Shown here: in pieces, positions 45,919 through 54,504 of the stretch
Layout: each line of letters begins with the position of its first letter
How positions within the stretch are numbered: the stretch's first letter is position 1
Notes under the pieces: generated by a model
What the model saw: only the letters and a program-made list of their open reading frames with translations
Told to the model about the DNA's origin: nothing
The model's database searches: none
NCBI RefSeq assembly: GCF_028283705.1
Contig: NZ_JAPWKD010000011.1
Coordinates: 682,001-746,000, forward strand
DNA length: 64,000 nt
Direction: 5' to 3'
Source: Pantoea sp.
GTDB taxonomy: Bacteria; Pseudomonadota; Gammaproteobacteria; Enterobacterales; Enterobacteriaceae
Translations under genes and position numbers: made by a program

Positions 45919-47111
45919 GCGCCCCTCTACGCATCGCCTTCGTCGGCGCCGGACTCGGCGGCCTTGCCGCCGCGATCGCCGCGCACCGCGCCGGCTTCGC
46001 TGTTGCCGTCTACGATCAAGCGCATGCCTTCGGCGACATCGGCGCGGGCATCCAGGTCGGCCCGAACGCGGTGAAAGCGCTACGCGCGCTCGGCCTCGAG
46101 GCGGGCCTGCGGCAATTCGGCGCGATGCCCGAGCGCCACGTCGGCCGCAGCTGGCGAAGCGGCCGCGTGCTCTTCCGCTCGGAAACGCGCAGCGCCTGCC
46201 TCGAACGCTTCGGCGCGCCCTTCTTCCAGGTCCAGCGTTCCGATCTGCACGCTCACCTGCGCAGCGCGCTGCCCGCCGGAATCCTGCGGCCGGGCATGCG
46301 CTGCACCGGCGTGGAAACCCGGGACGATACGGCCGTGCTGCGGTTCGCGGACGGTTCCACCGCCCAGGCCGACGTCGTCGTCGGCAGCGACGGCATCCAT
46401 TCGGCGGTGCGCGAATCCCTGCTGGGCCGCGACGATCCTCGCTTCACCGGAGTCATATGCTGGCGCGGCCAGGTCGCCGCCGACCGACTGCCGCCGGGAT
46501 TGATTCCCCCCGATTCGCTCAACTGGATGGGGCCGGGCGGCTGCGTGGTGCACTACTACGTGCGCCCCGGCAGCCTGGTGAACTGGATCGCCCACCGCAA
46601 GACGGACGCCTGGGCCGAGGAATCGTGGTCGGTCGAAGGCGACAAGCAGGAACTGCTGGATGCCTTCGAAGGCTGGCATCCGTCCCTGCAGACCCTCTTC
46701 CACGCCACCGAGCGCTGCTACAAATGGGCGCTGTTCGACCGCGAACCGCTGCCCACCTGGGTGGGCGAACGCATCGCCCTGCTCGGCGACGCCGCGCATC
46801 CGATGCTGCCCTTCCTTGCCCAAGGCGGGGCGATGGCGATGGAAGACGGGATCGTCCTCGTCGATATGCTCAAGCACCATGGCGGCAACGTCGGCTCGGC
46901 CCTGCGGCGCTACGAACAATTGCGCAAGGAACGCGCCACCCGCGTGCAGCTCGGATCGCGCGCGCGCGCGGAAGTCTGCCAGGTCAGTTCGCCATGGACC
47001 CGTTTCCGGCGCGATCTGCGCTATCTCTACGATCAATGCTTCAAGCCCGGCGCGGCCATCCAGCGCGCCGACTGGATCTACGAATACGACGTCGCCAAGG
47101 TGGCCGCGTGA
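45915..47111 (+). CDS. FAD-dependent aromatic monooxygenase (salicylate/6-hydroxynicotinate type)
   Basis: 398 residues of the class A flavoprotein hydroxylase family. FAD-binding GxGxxG (VGAGLGGLAAAIAAHRAGF), the DG fold (DVVVGSDGIHSAVRESL) and the GD motif (IALLGDAAHPMLPFLAQGGAMAMEDG). A C-terminal dimer domain follows. It likely hydroxylates, or oxidatively decarboxylates, a phenol or hydroxypyridine using NAD(P)H. The start overlaps the cupin stop, and its stop overlaps the next GTG start. Confidence 0.9.
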   Translation: MSAPLRIAFVGAGLGGLAAAIAAHRAGFAVAVYDQAHAFGDIGAGIQVGPNAVKALRALGLEAGLRQFGAMPERHVGRSWRSGRVLFRSETRSACLERFGAPFFQVQRSDLHAHLRSALPAGILRPGMRCTGVETRDDTAVLRFADGSTAQADVVVGSDGIHSAVRESLLGRDDPRFTGVICWRGQVAADRLPPGLIPPDSLNWMGPGGCVVHYYVRPGSLVNWIAHRKTDAWAEESWSVEGDKQELLDAFEGWHPSLQTLFHATERCYKWALFDREPLPTWVGERIALLGDAAHPMLPFLAQGGAMAMEDGIVLVDMLKHHGGNVGSALRRYEQLRKERATRVQLGSRARAEVCQVSSPWTRFRRDLRYLYDQCFKPGAAIQRADWIYEYDVAKVAA

Positions 47112-48886
47112 GCGCGCCGGAACAGCCGGCTCCCGCCCACTCCGCCAGCGGCGGCTGGTGCGAGCTGCCTTCCGGCAGCGACGCCGGCGACGCCCTCGTG
47201 GCCGCGATGGCACACGGCGGCGTGGATTATCTGTTCTTCACGTCGGGCTCGGAAATCGGCTTCTACCAGGAAGCCATCGCCAAGGCGCGCGCGCTCGGCA
47301 AGCCCGCGCCCCGGCTCATCACCGTCACGCACGAGCATGCCAGCCTCAACGCCGCGCTCGGCTATGCCGCCGTGAGCGGCCGCCCCGCCGCCACGGCCGC
47401 CCACGTCGACGCCGGCACGCTCCATCATGGCGGGGCGCTGCATACGGCCTTGCACGCGAATCTTCCCGTGCTCATCACCGCGGGCTTTCCTCCGACCAGC
47501 CCCTCCGGCACCTCCGCCGCGGCGCGCAATGCCGGCGGCCATCTGTGGCTGCAGGAAAACTACGACCAGCACGCGATCGTGCGCCAGTACGTCAAATGGG
47601 ACCACCGCCTGCAAGCGCACGACAACCCCGGGCTGACGGTATCGCGCGCATTGCAAGTAGCGCTCAGCGAGCCGCGCGGCCCCGCCTATCTGAGCGTCGC
47701 GCCCGAGGTGTCGATGCGCCCCGCCGCCGCCCTGCGCTTTCCCGACGCGGCGGCGCTGGGCATCACCCGCTCCGCCTCCCCCGACCCCGCCGGCGTGCAA
47801 GAAATCGCCCGGCGGCTGGCCGCGGCGCGCGAGCCGCGCATCGTGGTTTCCGGGTCGGGCCGCGACACGCGCACGGTCGCGGCCCTGGTCGCGCTGTGCG
47901 AGGCGCTGGCATTGCCGGTGGCGCATTCCGCCACGCGGCGCTACCTTTCGTTTCCGATGGATCACCCGCTCATGATGGCGGACACCGACCTGAGCCGCGC
48001 CGACGTGGTGCTGGCGATCGATGCCGACGTCCCCTGGGTGCCCGGTCCCCAGGCTCCCGGCGCCGATGCCTGGGTGGCCGTGATTTCCCACGACCCGATC
48101 CAGCTCAAGATCCCGACCTACGAGTTCACCGCGCACATGCGCCTGGCGGCCGATCCCCTGCCGGCCATCGAGGCGATCGGCGAGGCCGTGCGCGGCATCG
48201 TCACCCCCGGCGATGCCCAGCGCCTCGCACAGCGGGCCCGGCGCGTCGGCGAAGCCAACCGCGCCGCGCGCGCGACGCTGAAAGAGCAGGCGCGCGCGGC
48301 ATCTTCCCACGCGCCGATCGACCCTCTGTGGCTCGGTAGCCAGATCGCCGATTTCGTGGACGACGACGCCATCGTCTTCGACGACACGCTGCCGCACAAC
48401 CGGCTGTACGAAATGCTGGACTGCCGGCGGCCGGGCTCCTATTTCTTCACCCCCGGCACGAGCGGCGGCTGGGCGCCCGGCGCCGCCTTCGGCGCCAAGC
48501 TCGCGGCGCCCGGGCGCGACGTGATCGCCGTCACGGGAGACGGCTTCTACATGTTCGGCACCGCCACGGCAGCGTTGTGGTCGGCTCGCCACTACAACGC
48601 CCCCTTCCTCACCGTGGTCTACCAGAACCGCAGCTGGGGCACCGGCACGCGGCGCATGGCGGCGCTTTATCCGAACGGCTATGCGCAGCAAGGAGGTTTC
48701 GACGGCGGATATTTCGATCCGCCCATGGATTTCACCAAGGAGGCACAAGCCGCGGGAGCCTACGGAGAAACCGTCCACGATCCGCTACTGATCATGGATG
48801 CGCTGCGCCGTGGGCTCGACCAAGTCCGGAAAGGACGGCCCGCGGTTATTTCCGTCTGGTTGGCGAGGCATCTGCTCGCCGACTGA
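47108..48886 (+). CDS. Thiamine-diphosphate-dependent decarboxylase/synthase-like enzyme
   Basis: 592 residues with the three-domain layout of acetolactate synthase/benzoylformate decarboxylase. The catalytic Glu is in ITVTHEHASLNAALGYAAVSG, the central domain spans about 215-370, and the cofactor motif GDGFYMFGTATAALWSARHYNAPFLTVVYQNRSWG binds ThDP-Mg. The GTG start at 47108 overlaps the monooxygenase stop; an enormous open frame from 45572 is only the GC-rich read-through. It probably decarboxylates a 2-keto acid or 2-oxo intermediate formed by the oxygenases. Confidence 0.88.
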   Translation: MSAPEQPAPAHSASGGWCELPSGSDAGDALVAAMAHGGVDYLFFTSGSEIGFYQEAIAKARALGKPAPRLITVTHEHASLNAALGYAAVSGRPAATAAHVDAGTLHHGGALHTALHANLPVLITAGFPPTSPSGTSAAARNAGGHLWLQENYDQHAIVRQYVKWDHRLQAHDNPGLTVSRALQVALSEPRGPAYLSVAPEVSMRPAAALRFPDAAALGITRSASPDPAGVQEIARRLAAAREPRIVVSGSGRDTRTVAALVALCEALALPVAHSATRRYLSFPMDHPLMMADTDLSRADVVLAIDADVPWVPGPQAPGADAWVAVISHDPIQLKIPTYEFTAHMRLAADPLPAIEAIGEAVRGIVTPGDAQRLAQRARRVGEANRAARATLKEQARAASSHAPIDPLWLGSQIADFVDDDAIVFDDTLPHNRLYEMLDCRRPGSYFFTPGTSGGWAPGAAFGAKLAAPGRDVIAVTGDGFYMFGTATAALWSARHYNAPFLTVVYQNRSWGTGTRRMAALYPNGYAQQGGFDGGYFDPPMDFTKEAQAAGAYGETVHDPLLIMDALRRGLDQVRKGRPAVISVWLARHLLAD

Positions 48887-48913
48887 GTTTCTTCCAACGC
48901 AAGTGAGCCTACC

Positions 48914-49888
48914 GTGAATCCATTCCGCATCTTCCTGGCCACCCTGTGCGCGGCGGCCTGCCTGACCGCCGGCTCCGCCCGCGCCGATACCTTTCCCTCC
49001 CACCCCATCACGATCGTCGTGCCGTTCTCGCCCGGCGGCGCGGTGGACGCCCTGGGCCGCATGCTGGCCAGCAAACTCACCACGATCCTCGGTCAATCGG
49101 TGATCGTGGAAAACCGCGCCGGCGCGGCGGGTTCGATCGGCATCAATTCCGTTGCGCGCGCCACGCCGGACGGCTACACCCTGCTCTACAGCCCGAACAG
49201 CATCGCCATCGGTCCGGCCCTGTACCGCAACTTGCCGTTCGACACCGAGAAAGACCTGCTGCCCGTATCGCAGCTCATCGCATCGACCCTGATCCTGGTG
49301 GCGCACCCGAAAACCGGCGTCGGCACCGTGCAAGAGCTGATCGCGCGCGCCAAGGCCGAGCCGGGGAAACTCAACTTCGGTTCGTCCGGAGTGGCCGACC
49401 CCTTGCAACTGGGTGTGGAAATGCTCAAGACCGCGACCGGCATCGATATGATCGCCATCCCCTACAAGGGCCAAGGCCCGATGTTCCAGGCCTTGCTGGC
49501 CGACCAGGTGGATCTGTCCATCGTTTCGCTGCAGCTCGCCCTGCCGCACATCCAATCCGGCGACCTGAAAGCGCTCGCGGTCACCGGGGGCAAGCGCTCG
49601 GCGAAACTGCCCGACGTTCCCACCATGGCGGAAAGCGGCGTGCCCGGCTACGACCTGACGAGCTGGCATGGCGTGTTCGCGCCCGCCGGCACGCCGCCCG
49701 ACGTCGTCGAAAAGATCCACCAGGCGGTCGTCGCGGCGAGCCGGCAACCCGATCTGCGCAAGTTCGTGGAAGATGCCGGCAACGAAGTCATCGCCAACTC
49801 GCCCGCCGAGTTCAAGGCCAAGTTCATCGCCGACATAGCCGCGTTCAAGAACGTCGCGCGCGACGCGAAACTGCCTTACCAGGACTGA
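48914..49888 (+). CDS. Bug-family tripartite tricarboxylate transporter receptor (TctC-like)
   Basis: Periplasmic solute-binding protein, 324 residues, family hugely expanded in Bordetella and relatives. Signal peptide (FLATLCAAACLTAGSARA-DT), then FPSHPITIVVPFSPGGAVDALGRMLASKL and PGKLNFGSSGVADPLQLGVEML. The start is a GTG at 48914. There are no TctA/TctB membrane genes beside it, which is common. It likely captures a carboxylate used by the cluster. Confidence 0.92.
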   Translation: MNPFRIFLATLCAAACLTAGSARADTFPSHPITIVVPFSPGGAVDALGRMLASKLTTILGQSVIVENRAGAAGSIGINSVARATPDGYTLLYSPNSIAIGPALYRNLPFDTEKDLLPVSQLIASTLILVAHPKTGVGTVQELIARAKAEPGKLNFGSSGVADPLQLGVEMLKTATGIDMIAIPYKGQGPMFQALLADQVDLSIVSLQLALPHIQSGDLKALAVTGGKRSAKLPDVPTMAESGVPGYDLTSWHGVFAPAGTPPDVVEKIHQAVVAASRQPDLRKFVEDAGNEVIANSPAEFKAKFIADIAAFKNVARDAKLPYQD

Positions 49889-49911
49889 ACGCCGGGCGGC
49901 CCGCTCTTCTC

Positions 49912-50433
49912 TCAGTCGGCCCTGTCCGGCCGGCGCACCGGCGAACGCGACGCATCGTTGAGCTCGCCGGTGATCTGCGTCAGCATCTCGATGAACAACT
50001 CGCGCCGCTCAGCCGACAGCGGCGCCAGCAGGCGGTCCGAGGTGTGGTGAATCGCCGCGATGGCCCGGGTCATGACGTCGCGCCCCTTGGCGGTCAGGAA
50101 CAGGACCTTGCGGCGCTTGTCCTGCGCGGAAACGGCGCGGCGAAGCAGGCCACGGGTTTCCATGCCGCCCAAGGTTTCTCCCACCGTGGCGCGGTCGAAG
50201 CCGATAGCCCGGGCAAGCGTAGTCTGGTCGAGGCCCGGCCAGCGATGCAGAACGAATAGAATGCTGTGCTGAGGCGGGGTGAGCCGAAGCTCCTCGCACT
50301 CCTGCAGAAAAATGCTGACCGATATCTGGTGTGCCCGACGTAACAGGAACCCCGGCCTCTCGTACAGCTCGGCGTCGGAAAAGGTTTCCGGAGGCTCGCT
50401 ACCGGCGTCGCGCGGCTTGAGGCGTGTTGCCAA
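49912..50433 (-). CDS. MarR-family transcriptional regulator
   Basis: 173 residues with a winged helix (LTPPQHSILFVLHRWPGLDQTTLARAIGFDRATVGETLGGMETRGLLRR ... DKRRKVLFLTAKG). It resembles the NicR/HpaR/BpsR type that answers to aromatic acids. It is convergent with the catabolic operon and is the best candidate for controlling it via the inverted repeat at 45305. Confidence 0.9.
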   Translation of the reverse strand: MATRLKPRDAGSEPPETFSDAELYERPGFLLRRAHQISVSIFLQECEELRLTPPQHSILFVLHRWPGLDQTTLARAIGFDRATVGETLGGMETRGLLRRAVSAQDKRRKVLFLTAKGRDVMTRAIAAIHHTSDRLLAPLSAERRELFIEMLTQITGELNDASRSPVRRPDRAD

Positions 50434-50472
50434 TCAATTCTGCCCTTACGGTTCAAGCGCTTGATTTGTTCT

Positions 50473-50549
50473 TGGTCGGGGCGGCGGGATTCGAACTCGC
50501 GACCCTCTGCTCCCAAAGCAGATGCGCTACCAGGCTGCGCTACGCCCCG
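50473..50549 (-). tRNA. tRNA-Pro (anticodon TGG)
   Basis: 77-base cloverleaf including encoded CCA. Acceptor stem CGGGGCG/CGCCCCG with A discriminator; D arm TAGCGCAGCCTGGTAGCGCA; anticodon stem-loop CTGCTTTGGGAGCAG with TGG; T arm GTTCGAATC. It closely resembles bacterial tRNA-Pro(UGG). Confidence 0.95.
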
Positions 50550-50656
50550 ATGTGCTTCTTCAAAGCCATGGAATTGTACTCGAAGCCGGCACCCCGGCAG
50601 GAAACCAAACGCGTCCGCCTCTGTCACATTCCAATAAAGCCTACCGGAAAACTCCC

Positions 50657-51172
50657 ATGCTTACCCCCGATGCCGCACGCATGCTCGCCGACTACAAAAA
50701 GTGGGCGAACCAGGAAACCTACGCCATCGTGCTGGCGCTGCCTCCCGAGGAAATCTATAAGGAGCGCGTCAGCCTGTTCAAGAACATTGCCCGCACGCTG
50801 AACCACATCTACGTGGTCGACCTGATCTGGCAAGCCCACGTCGAGGGACGGCCGCACGGCATTGCCGCGCTGAACACGGTGACGCACGAAGAAATCGGCG
50901 CGCTATGGGAAGCGCAGCAGGCCATGGACGGCTGGTACATGGCCTGGGCGGCGCAGCTGACCGAGGCCGGCCTGGCCGAGGAAAAACGCTATGAGCTGAT
51001 CGGCGGCAATACCGGCAGCATGAGTTGCGCGGAGATCCTGCTGCACGCGGTCAACCACGGTTCGTATCACCGCGGCTTCGTATCGGACCTGCTGATGCAG
51101 ATTCCCGCGAAGCGCCCGACGGTGGACCTGCCGGTGTACAAGCGCGCCCGCGCCGCGGCGGCCGCCGCCTGA
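50657..51172 (+). CDS. DinB-family protein (metal-dependent four-helix bundle)
   Basis: 171 residues. The three His that bind metal in DinB/YfiT-like proteins are seen in TLNHIYVVDLIW, LLHAVNHGSYHRGFV. Start MLTPDAARMLADYKKWANQETY at 50657 fits the family; the frame is open upstream through the tRNA, which rules out the earlier starts. Relatives act as thiol S-transferases or damage-linked proteins. Confidence 0.85.
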   Translation: MLTPDAARMLADYKKWANQETYAIVLALPPEEIYKERVSLFKNIARTLNHIYVVDLIWQAHVEGRPHGIAALNTVTHEEIGALWEAQQAMDGWYMAWAAQLTEAGLAEEKRYELIGGNTGSMSCAEILLHAVNHGSYHRGFVSDLLMQIPAKRPTVDLPVYKRARAAAAAA

Positions 51173-51272
51173 CAGCTGCGATAAGACGCCATCGCGCAGT
51201 CCCGCCGCCGGGAACGGAATAAACCGGACGCCTGCCGTGTTCATTCCAATGAACCCACTTCACGGAGGCATT

Positions 51273-51647
51273 ATGGTTCGCAAACCGATTCTTTCCATCC
51301 TGGGCACCGCCGCCCTGGCGCTCGCCGGACACGCCTATGCCGCCCCCGGCATGGCCAGCAATGGCGTGCTGGTCGGCGACAAGGGCATGACTCTCTACAC
51401 CTTCGACAAGGACGCCGCCAACACCGGCAAGAGCGTCTGCAACGGCGACTGCGCCACCAAGTGGCCGCCCTTCGCCGCGCCGGCCAACGCCCAGGCCGAC
51501 GGCGCCTGGACCGTAGTCACGCGCGACGACGGCAGCAAGCAATGGGCCTACCAGGGCAAGCCCGTGTACTACTGGTTCCAGGACGCGAAGCCTGGCGACA
51601 AGACCGGCGACGGCGTGGTCGGCTCCTGGCACATCGTCAAGCCCTGA
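51273..51647 (+). CDS. COG4315-type secreted/lipoprotein-like repeat protein
   Basis: 124 residues. Signal peptide (ILSILGTAALALAGHAYA-AP) and one copy of the 'secreted repeat' fold: GVLVGDKGMTLYTFDKDAANTGKSVCNGDCATKWPPF, then WAYQGKPVYYWFQDAKPGDKTGDGVVGSWHIVKP. GGAGG lies six bases before the ATG at 51273. It precedes an ECF sigma gene by eight bases, so it is probably in the sigma operon. Confidence 0.85.
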   Translation: MVRKPILSILGTAALALAGHAYAAPGMASNGVLVGDKGMTLYTFDKDAANTGKSVCNGDCATKWPPFAAPANAQADGAWTVVTRDDGSKQWAYQGKPVYYWFQDAKPGDKTGDGVVGSWHIVKP

Positions 51648-51655
51648 TCCGCGCC

Positions 51656-52180
51656 ATGCCACCGGCCGAGGGCGTGGACCAGGTCCTCGCCCACATCCCC
51701 GCGCTGCGCCGCTATGCCCGCCTTCTGGCGGGCGATGCGGCCAGCGCGGACGACCTCGTGCAGGACACGCTGGAACGCGCCTGCGCCAAATGGTCGCTCT
51801 GGAAGCCGGGCACGGCGCTGCGCGCCTGGCTGATGACGCTGATGCACAACATCTACCTGAACCGGGTACGCGACTGGGGCCGGGACGACAACCACGACTC
51901 CTGGGACGACGCATCGGGTTCCGCCCATGAACCGCCGGCTCATGCCCCGGAACTGCCGGACCTGGAGCTCGCTCTATCGCGGCTCTCGCCCACGCTGCGC
52001 ACGGTGCTGCTGCTGGTGGGCGTGGAAGAATACACGTATGCCGAAGCCGCGGAGATCCTGCAGATCCCCATCGGCACGGTCATGTCCCGGCTGCATCGCG
52101 CGCGCGAGGCAGTGCGGCTATCAATGACCGGCGCGGCCGATGCCTCCGCGCCGACGCCCCTGCATCTGGTGAAACGATGA
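51656..52180 (+). CDS. ECF-family RNA polymerase sigma factor
   Basis: 174 residues. Sigma-70 region 2 (PALRRYARLLAGDAASADDLVQDTLERACAKW) and region 4 (ALSRLSPTLRTVLLLVGVEEYTYAEAAEILQIPIGTVMSRLHRAREAV). Start MPPAEGV at 51656. It overlaps the anti-sigma gene by four bases (ATGA), the standard pairing. Confidence 0.93.
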   Translation: MPPAEGVDQVLAHIPALRRYARLLAGDAASADDLVQDTLERACAKWSLWKPGTALRAWLMTLMHNIYLNRVRDWGRDDNHDSWDDASGSAHEPPAHAPELPDLELALSRLSPTLRTVLLLVGVEEYTYAEAAEILQIPIGTVMSRLHRAREAVRLSMTGAADASAPTPLHLVKR

Positions 52181-53022
52181 CCGATACCGATGCCTTGGTC
52201 ACCGACGACGAACTGCACGCGTTCGTCGACGGCCAACTCGACGCCGCGCGGGTCGCGGCCGTGCTGCAGCACCTGCAGCGACACCCCGAGGCCGCGGTGC
52301 GCGCGGCCCAGTGGCATGCGCAGCGCCTCGCCTTGCGCCGCCTGCGGCGCGCCGCCGATCCGGGCCCGACGCCCGATGCGCTCACGCAGACGGTCTTGCG
52401 CCACCGGCGGTCCCGCTGGAACCCCTGGACACAGGCCGCCGCCGCGCTGCTGCTGGTCGTCGCGGGCGCGGCCGGTACGCGGGCGTGGCAGGCAGCGACC
52501 GCGCCCGCGGCAGCCACCGCCGCCGCCACCGCGCCGCAATTCGTGCAGGACGCGACGACGGCCTACGCGGTCTATGCGCCTGAAGTGCGCCACCCCGTGG
52601 AGGTCACGGCGCAGGAAGAAGCGCACCTGGTCCAATGGCTCAGCCGCCGGCTGGGCCGGCCATTGGTCGCGCCCGATTTGCAGAGCCAGGGCTTTCACCT
52701 GCTTGGCGGCCGGCTATTGCCGGGCGAACCGGCCGGCGCCGTCGCGTCCGCGGCCGCGGCGGGCGATGCCGCGGGCAACCCAGCCGCGCGCGCGCAGTTC
52801 ATGTATGAAGATACGCACGGCCGTCGCGTCACACTCTACGTGGCGGTCTTTCCGCCCGAGGTCGCGCCGCACGGGACCGCGTTCCGTTCAGTCGCGTCCA
52901 CCGGCGGCGTAGCCTTCTACTGGGTGGACAACGGCTATGGCTATGCGCTGAACGGCGACCTGCCGGCGGCCGAATTGCAGCACCTGGCCGGCGGGGTGTA
53001 CGACCAGTTGTTCCCGCGCTAG
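52177..53022 (+). CDS. Anti-sigma factor (membrane, FecR/ChrR-type)
   Basis: 281 residues. Cytosolic zinc-less anti-sigma part with TDDELHAFVDGQLDAARVAAVLQHLQRHPEAA, a single membrane helix (AAAALLLVVAGAAGTRAW, about 90-107) and a periplasmic sensor domain ending DLPAAELQHLAGGVYDQLF. Overlap with the sigma gene supports the call. It holds the ECF sigma factor at the membrane until stress. Confidence 0.88.
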   Translation: MTDTDALVTDDELHAFVDGQLDAARVAAVLQHLQRHPEAAVRAAQWHAQRLALRRLRRAADPGPTPDALTQTVLRHRRSRWNPWTQAAAALLLVVAGAAGTRAWQAATAPAAATAAATAPQFVQDATTAYAVYAPEVRHPVEVTAQEEAHLVQWLSRRLGRPLVAPDLQSQGFHLLGGRLLPGEPAGAVASAAAAGDAAGNPAARAQFMYEDTHGRRVTLYVAVFPPEVAPHGTAFRSVASTGGVAFYWVDNGYGYALNGDLPAAELQHLAGGVYDQLFPR

Positions 53023-53154
53023 ACACCCGGACAGCGAGAACCCGGTGCTGTGGAACAAGGCTTCGGCCTCGCAGGCGGGGCGCCGTCATGGCCAAGCCAC
53101 GCCGGGAATGCATAATAGCGGCCACACTCATTCGCCCGAAAAAGGAGAACCCGC

Positions 53155-53631
53155 ATGAAGAACAAGAACATCCTGATCGTTTCCCTGCTCGCCCTATCGC
53201 TGTCCCTGGCCGCCTGCGGCAAGAAGGAAGACACGCCTTCGTCCGAACTCGACGCCGCGAAAGCGGCGGCCGCGGCGGCGGTGGAATCGGCCAAGGAGGC
53301 GTCCGACCACGCCGCCAACGCGGCCAAGGAAGCGGCCGGCAGCACCGTGGGTACGGCGAAGGACACCGCCAGCAGCACGGCCGATACGGCCAAGGAAGCC
53401 GCGGGCAATGCGATCGATGCGACCAAGGAAGCCGCGAGCGATGCGGTCGACGCGACCAAGGCGGCCGCCGGCAGCGCGGTCGAGGCCACCAAGGAAGTCG
53501 CCGGCAAGGTCCAGGACAAGGCCGGCCAGGTCTACGACGCGGCCAAGCAAGCGACCGGCGACGCCGTGGACGCGACCAAGAAAACCGTCGGCGGCGCGGT
53601 TTCCAAGGCCAAGGAAGCGGTCAGCAAGTAG
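53155..53631 (+). CDS. Ala/Lys-rich lipoprotein with 11-residue repeats (LEA-like)
   Basis: 158 residues. Lipobox signal LLALSLSLAACG gives a mature Cys at about 21. The rest is amphipathic helix built of 11-residue units such as KEAAGNAIDAT, KEAASDAVDAT, KAAAGSAVEAT, the pattern of group 3 LEA and YtxH/apolipoprotein-like proteins. Likely anchored in the outer or inner membrane and linked to envelope stress or desiccation. No enzymatic motif. Good ribosome site AAAGGAG. Confidence 0.83.
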   Translation: MKNKNILIVSLLALSLSLAACGKKEDTPSSELDAAKAAAAAAVESAKEASDHAANAAKEAAGSTVGTAKDTASSTADTAKEAAGNAIDATKEAASDAVDATKAAAGSAVEATKEVAGKVQDKAGQVYDAAKQATGDAVDATKKTVGGAVSKAKEAVSK

Positions 53632-53697
53632 GCGCGCGGCGCGCTGCCGGGCTCCACGGTACGATACAGTCCTGCCTTTCTCCGCAGGAGCCCCAAG

Positions 53698-54504
53698 ATG
53701 ACCGATTTCATACGCGTGGACGGCGAAGGCCTGCCGCCCGAGGACGCCTACCGCCTGCTGACCGGCTGCGTGGTGCCGCGCCCCGTGGCCTGGATCACCA
53801 CCGTCGATGCCCAGGGCCGCGTGAACGTCGCCCCTTTCAGTTCGTACAACTACCTGGCCACCCAGCCCCCCATGCTGGGAGTCAACATCCAGCGCCGCGA
53901 AGCCGGCGCGCACAAGGGCGAGGCCAAGGACACGGCGCGCAATATCCGCGAAACCGGCCAATTCGTCGTGAACGTATCCACCGAGGCCACGCTGCAGAAA
54001 ATGCATGCGAGCGGTTCGGATTTCGCGCCGGGCGTAAGCGAATCCGAGGAGCTCGATATTCCCTTGCTGCCCAGCGCGCACGTAAAGCCGCCGCGCATCG
54101 CCATCGCGCCGGTACAGATGGAGTGCCAGCTGGCGCACGAGATTCCGCTCGGCAAGGGGGTGAATACCTTGTTCATCGGCGAAGTCGTCGCCTTTCACCT
54201 GTCTCCCGAGATCTACGACGGCAAGCACGTGGACAGCGTGAAGATGCGCCCGATTGCCCGCCTGGGCGGGCCGTTCTACTCGGCCTTGGGCGAGATTTTC
54301 AGCATCAAGCGCCTGTATAGCCGACGCCGTTCGGGGCGCAAGGGAACCGGCCCTTGCGCATCATGCGCCAGGGCCCCGCACCGAGCGGCACTGGCGGTCA
54401 CCAGTGCTTGTTGTCGACCACGAAGGCCCCCGGCGCATCGGACGGCCGCGGGGTATCGCCGGTGTGCTCGATCCAGCCGCCGCCCAGGGCCTGGTACAGG
54501 CTGA
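53698..54504 (+). CDS. Flavin reductase-like (DIM6/NTAB) flavoprotein, C-terminus extended by apparent frameshift
   Basis: FMN-binding split-barrel protein. The normal domain spans about 205 residues: [47 protein letters not shown] at the start and [26 protein letters not shown] at the end. After KRLYS the frame continues for about 60 Arg/Pro/Ala-rich residues through a hairpin and antisense into the efflux gene. One added C near 54,312 would give IKRPV followed by TAG, the natural-looking end at about 54,320. Relatives reduce flavin or act on phenolic acids. Confidence 0.82.
   Translation: MTDFIRVDGEGLPPEDAYRLLTGCVVPRPVAWITTVDAQGRVNVAPFSSYNYLATQPPMLGVNIQRREAGAHKGEAKDTARNIRETGQFVVNVSTEATLQKMHASGSDFAPGVSESEELDIPLLPSAHVKPPRIAIAPVQMECQLAHEIPLGKGVNTLFIGEVVAFHLSPEIYDGKHVDSVKMRPIARLGGPFYSALGEIFSIKRLYSRRRSGRKGTGPCASCARAPHRAALAVTSACCRPRRPPAHRTAAGYRRCARSSRRPGPGTG
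54336..54359. terminator. Hairpin between convergent flavin-reductase and efflux genes
   Basis: Perfect nine-base stem GCGCAAGGG/CCCTTGCGC with six-base loop, between the probable real end of the flavin reductase and the stop of the efflux gene at 54398. No T tract. It fits a bidirectional terminator and argues that the longer reading frame through it is not natural. Confidence 0.55.

Noticed and set aside
45572-48886. A 1104-codon apparent protein
   Set aside because: Only the part from the GTG at 47108 has homology (ThDP enzyme). The upstream part is the wrong frame of the cupin and FAD monooxygenase genes in GC-rich DNA.
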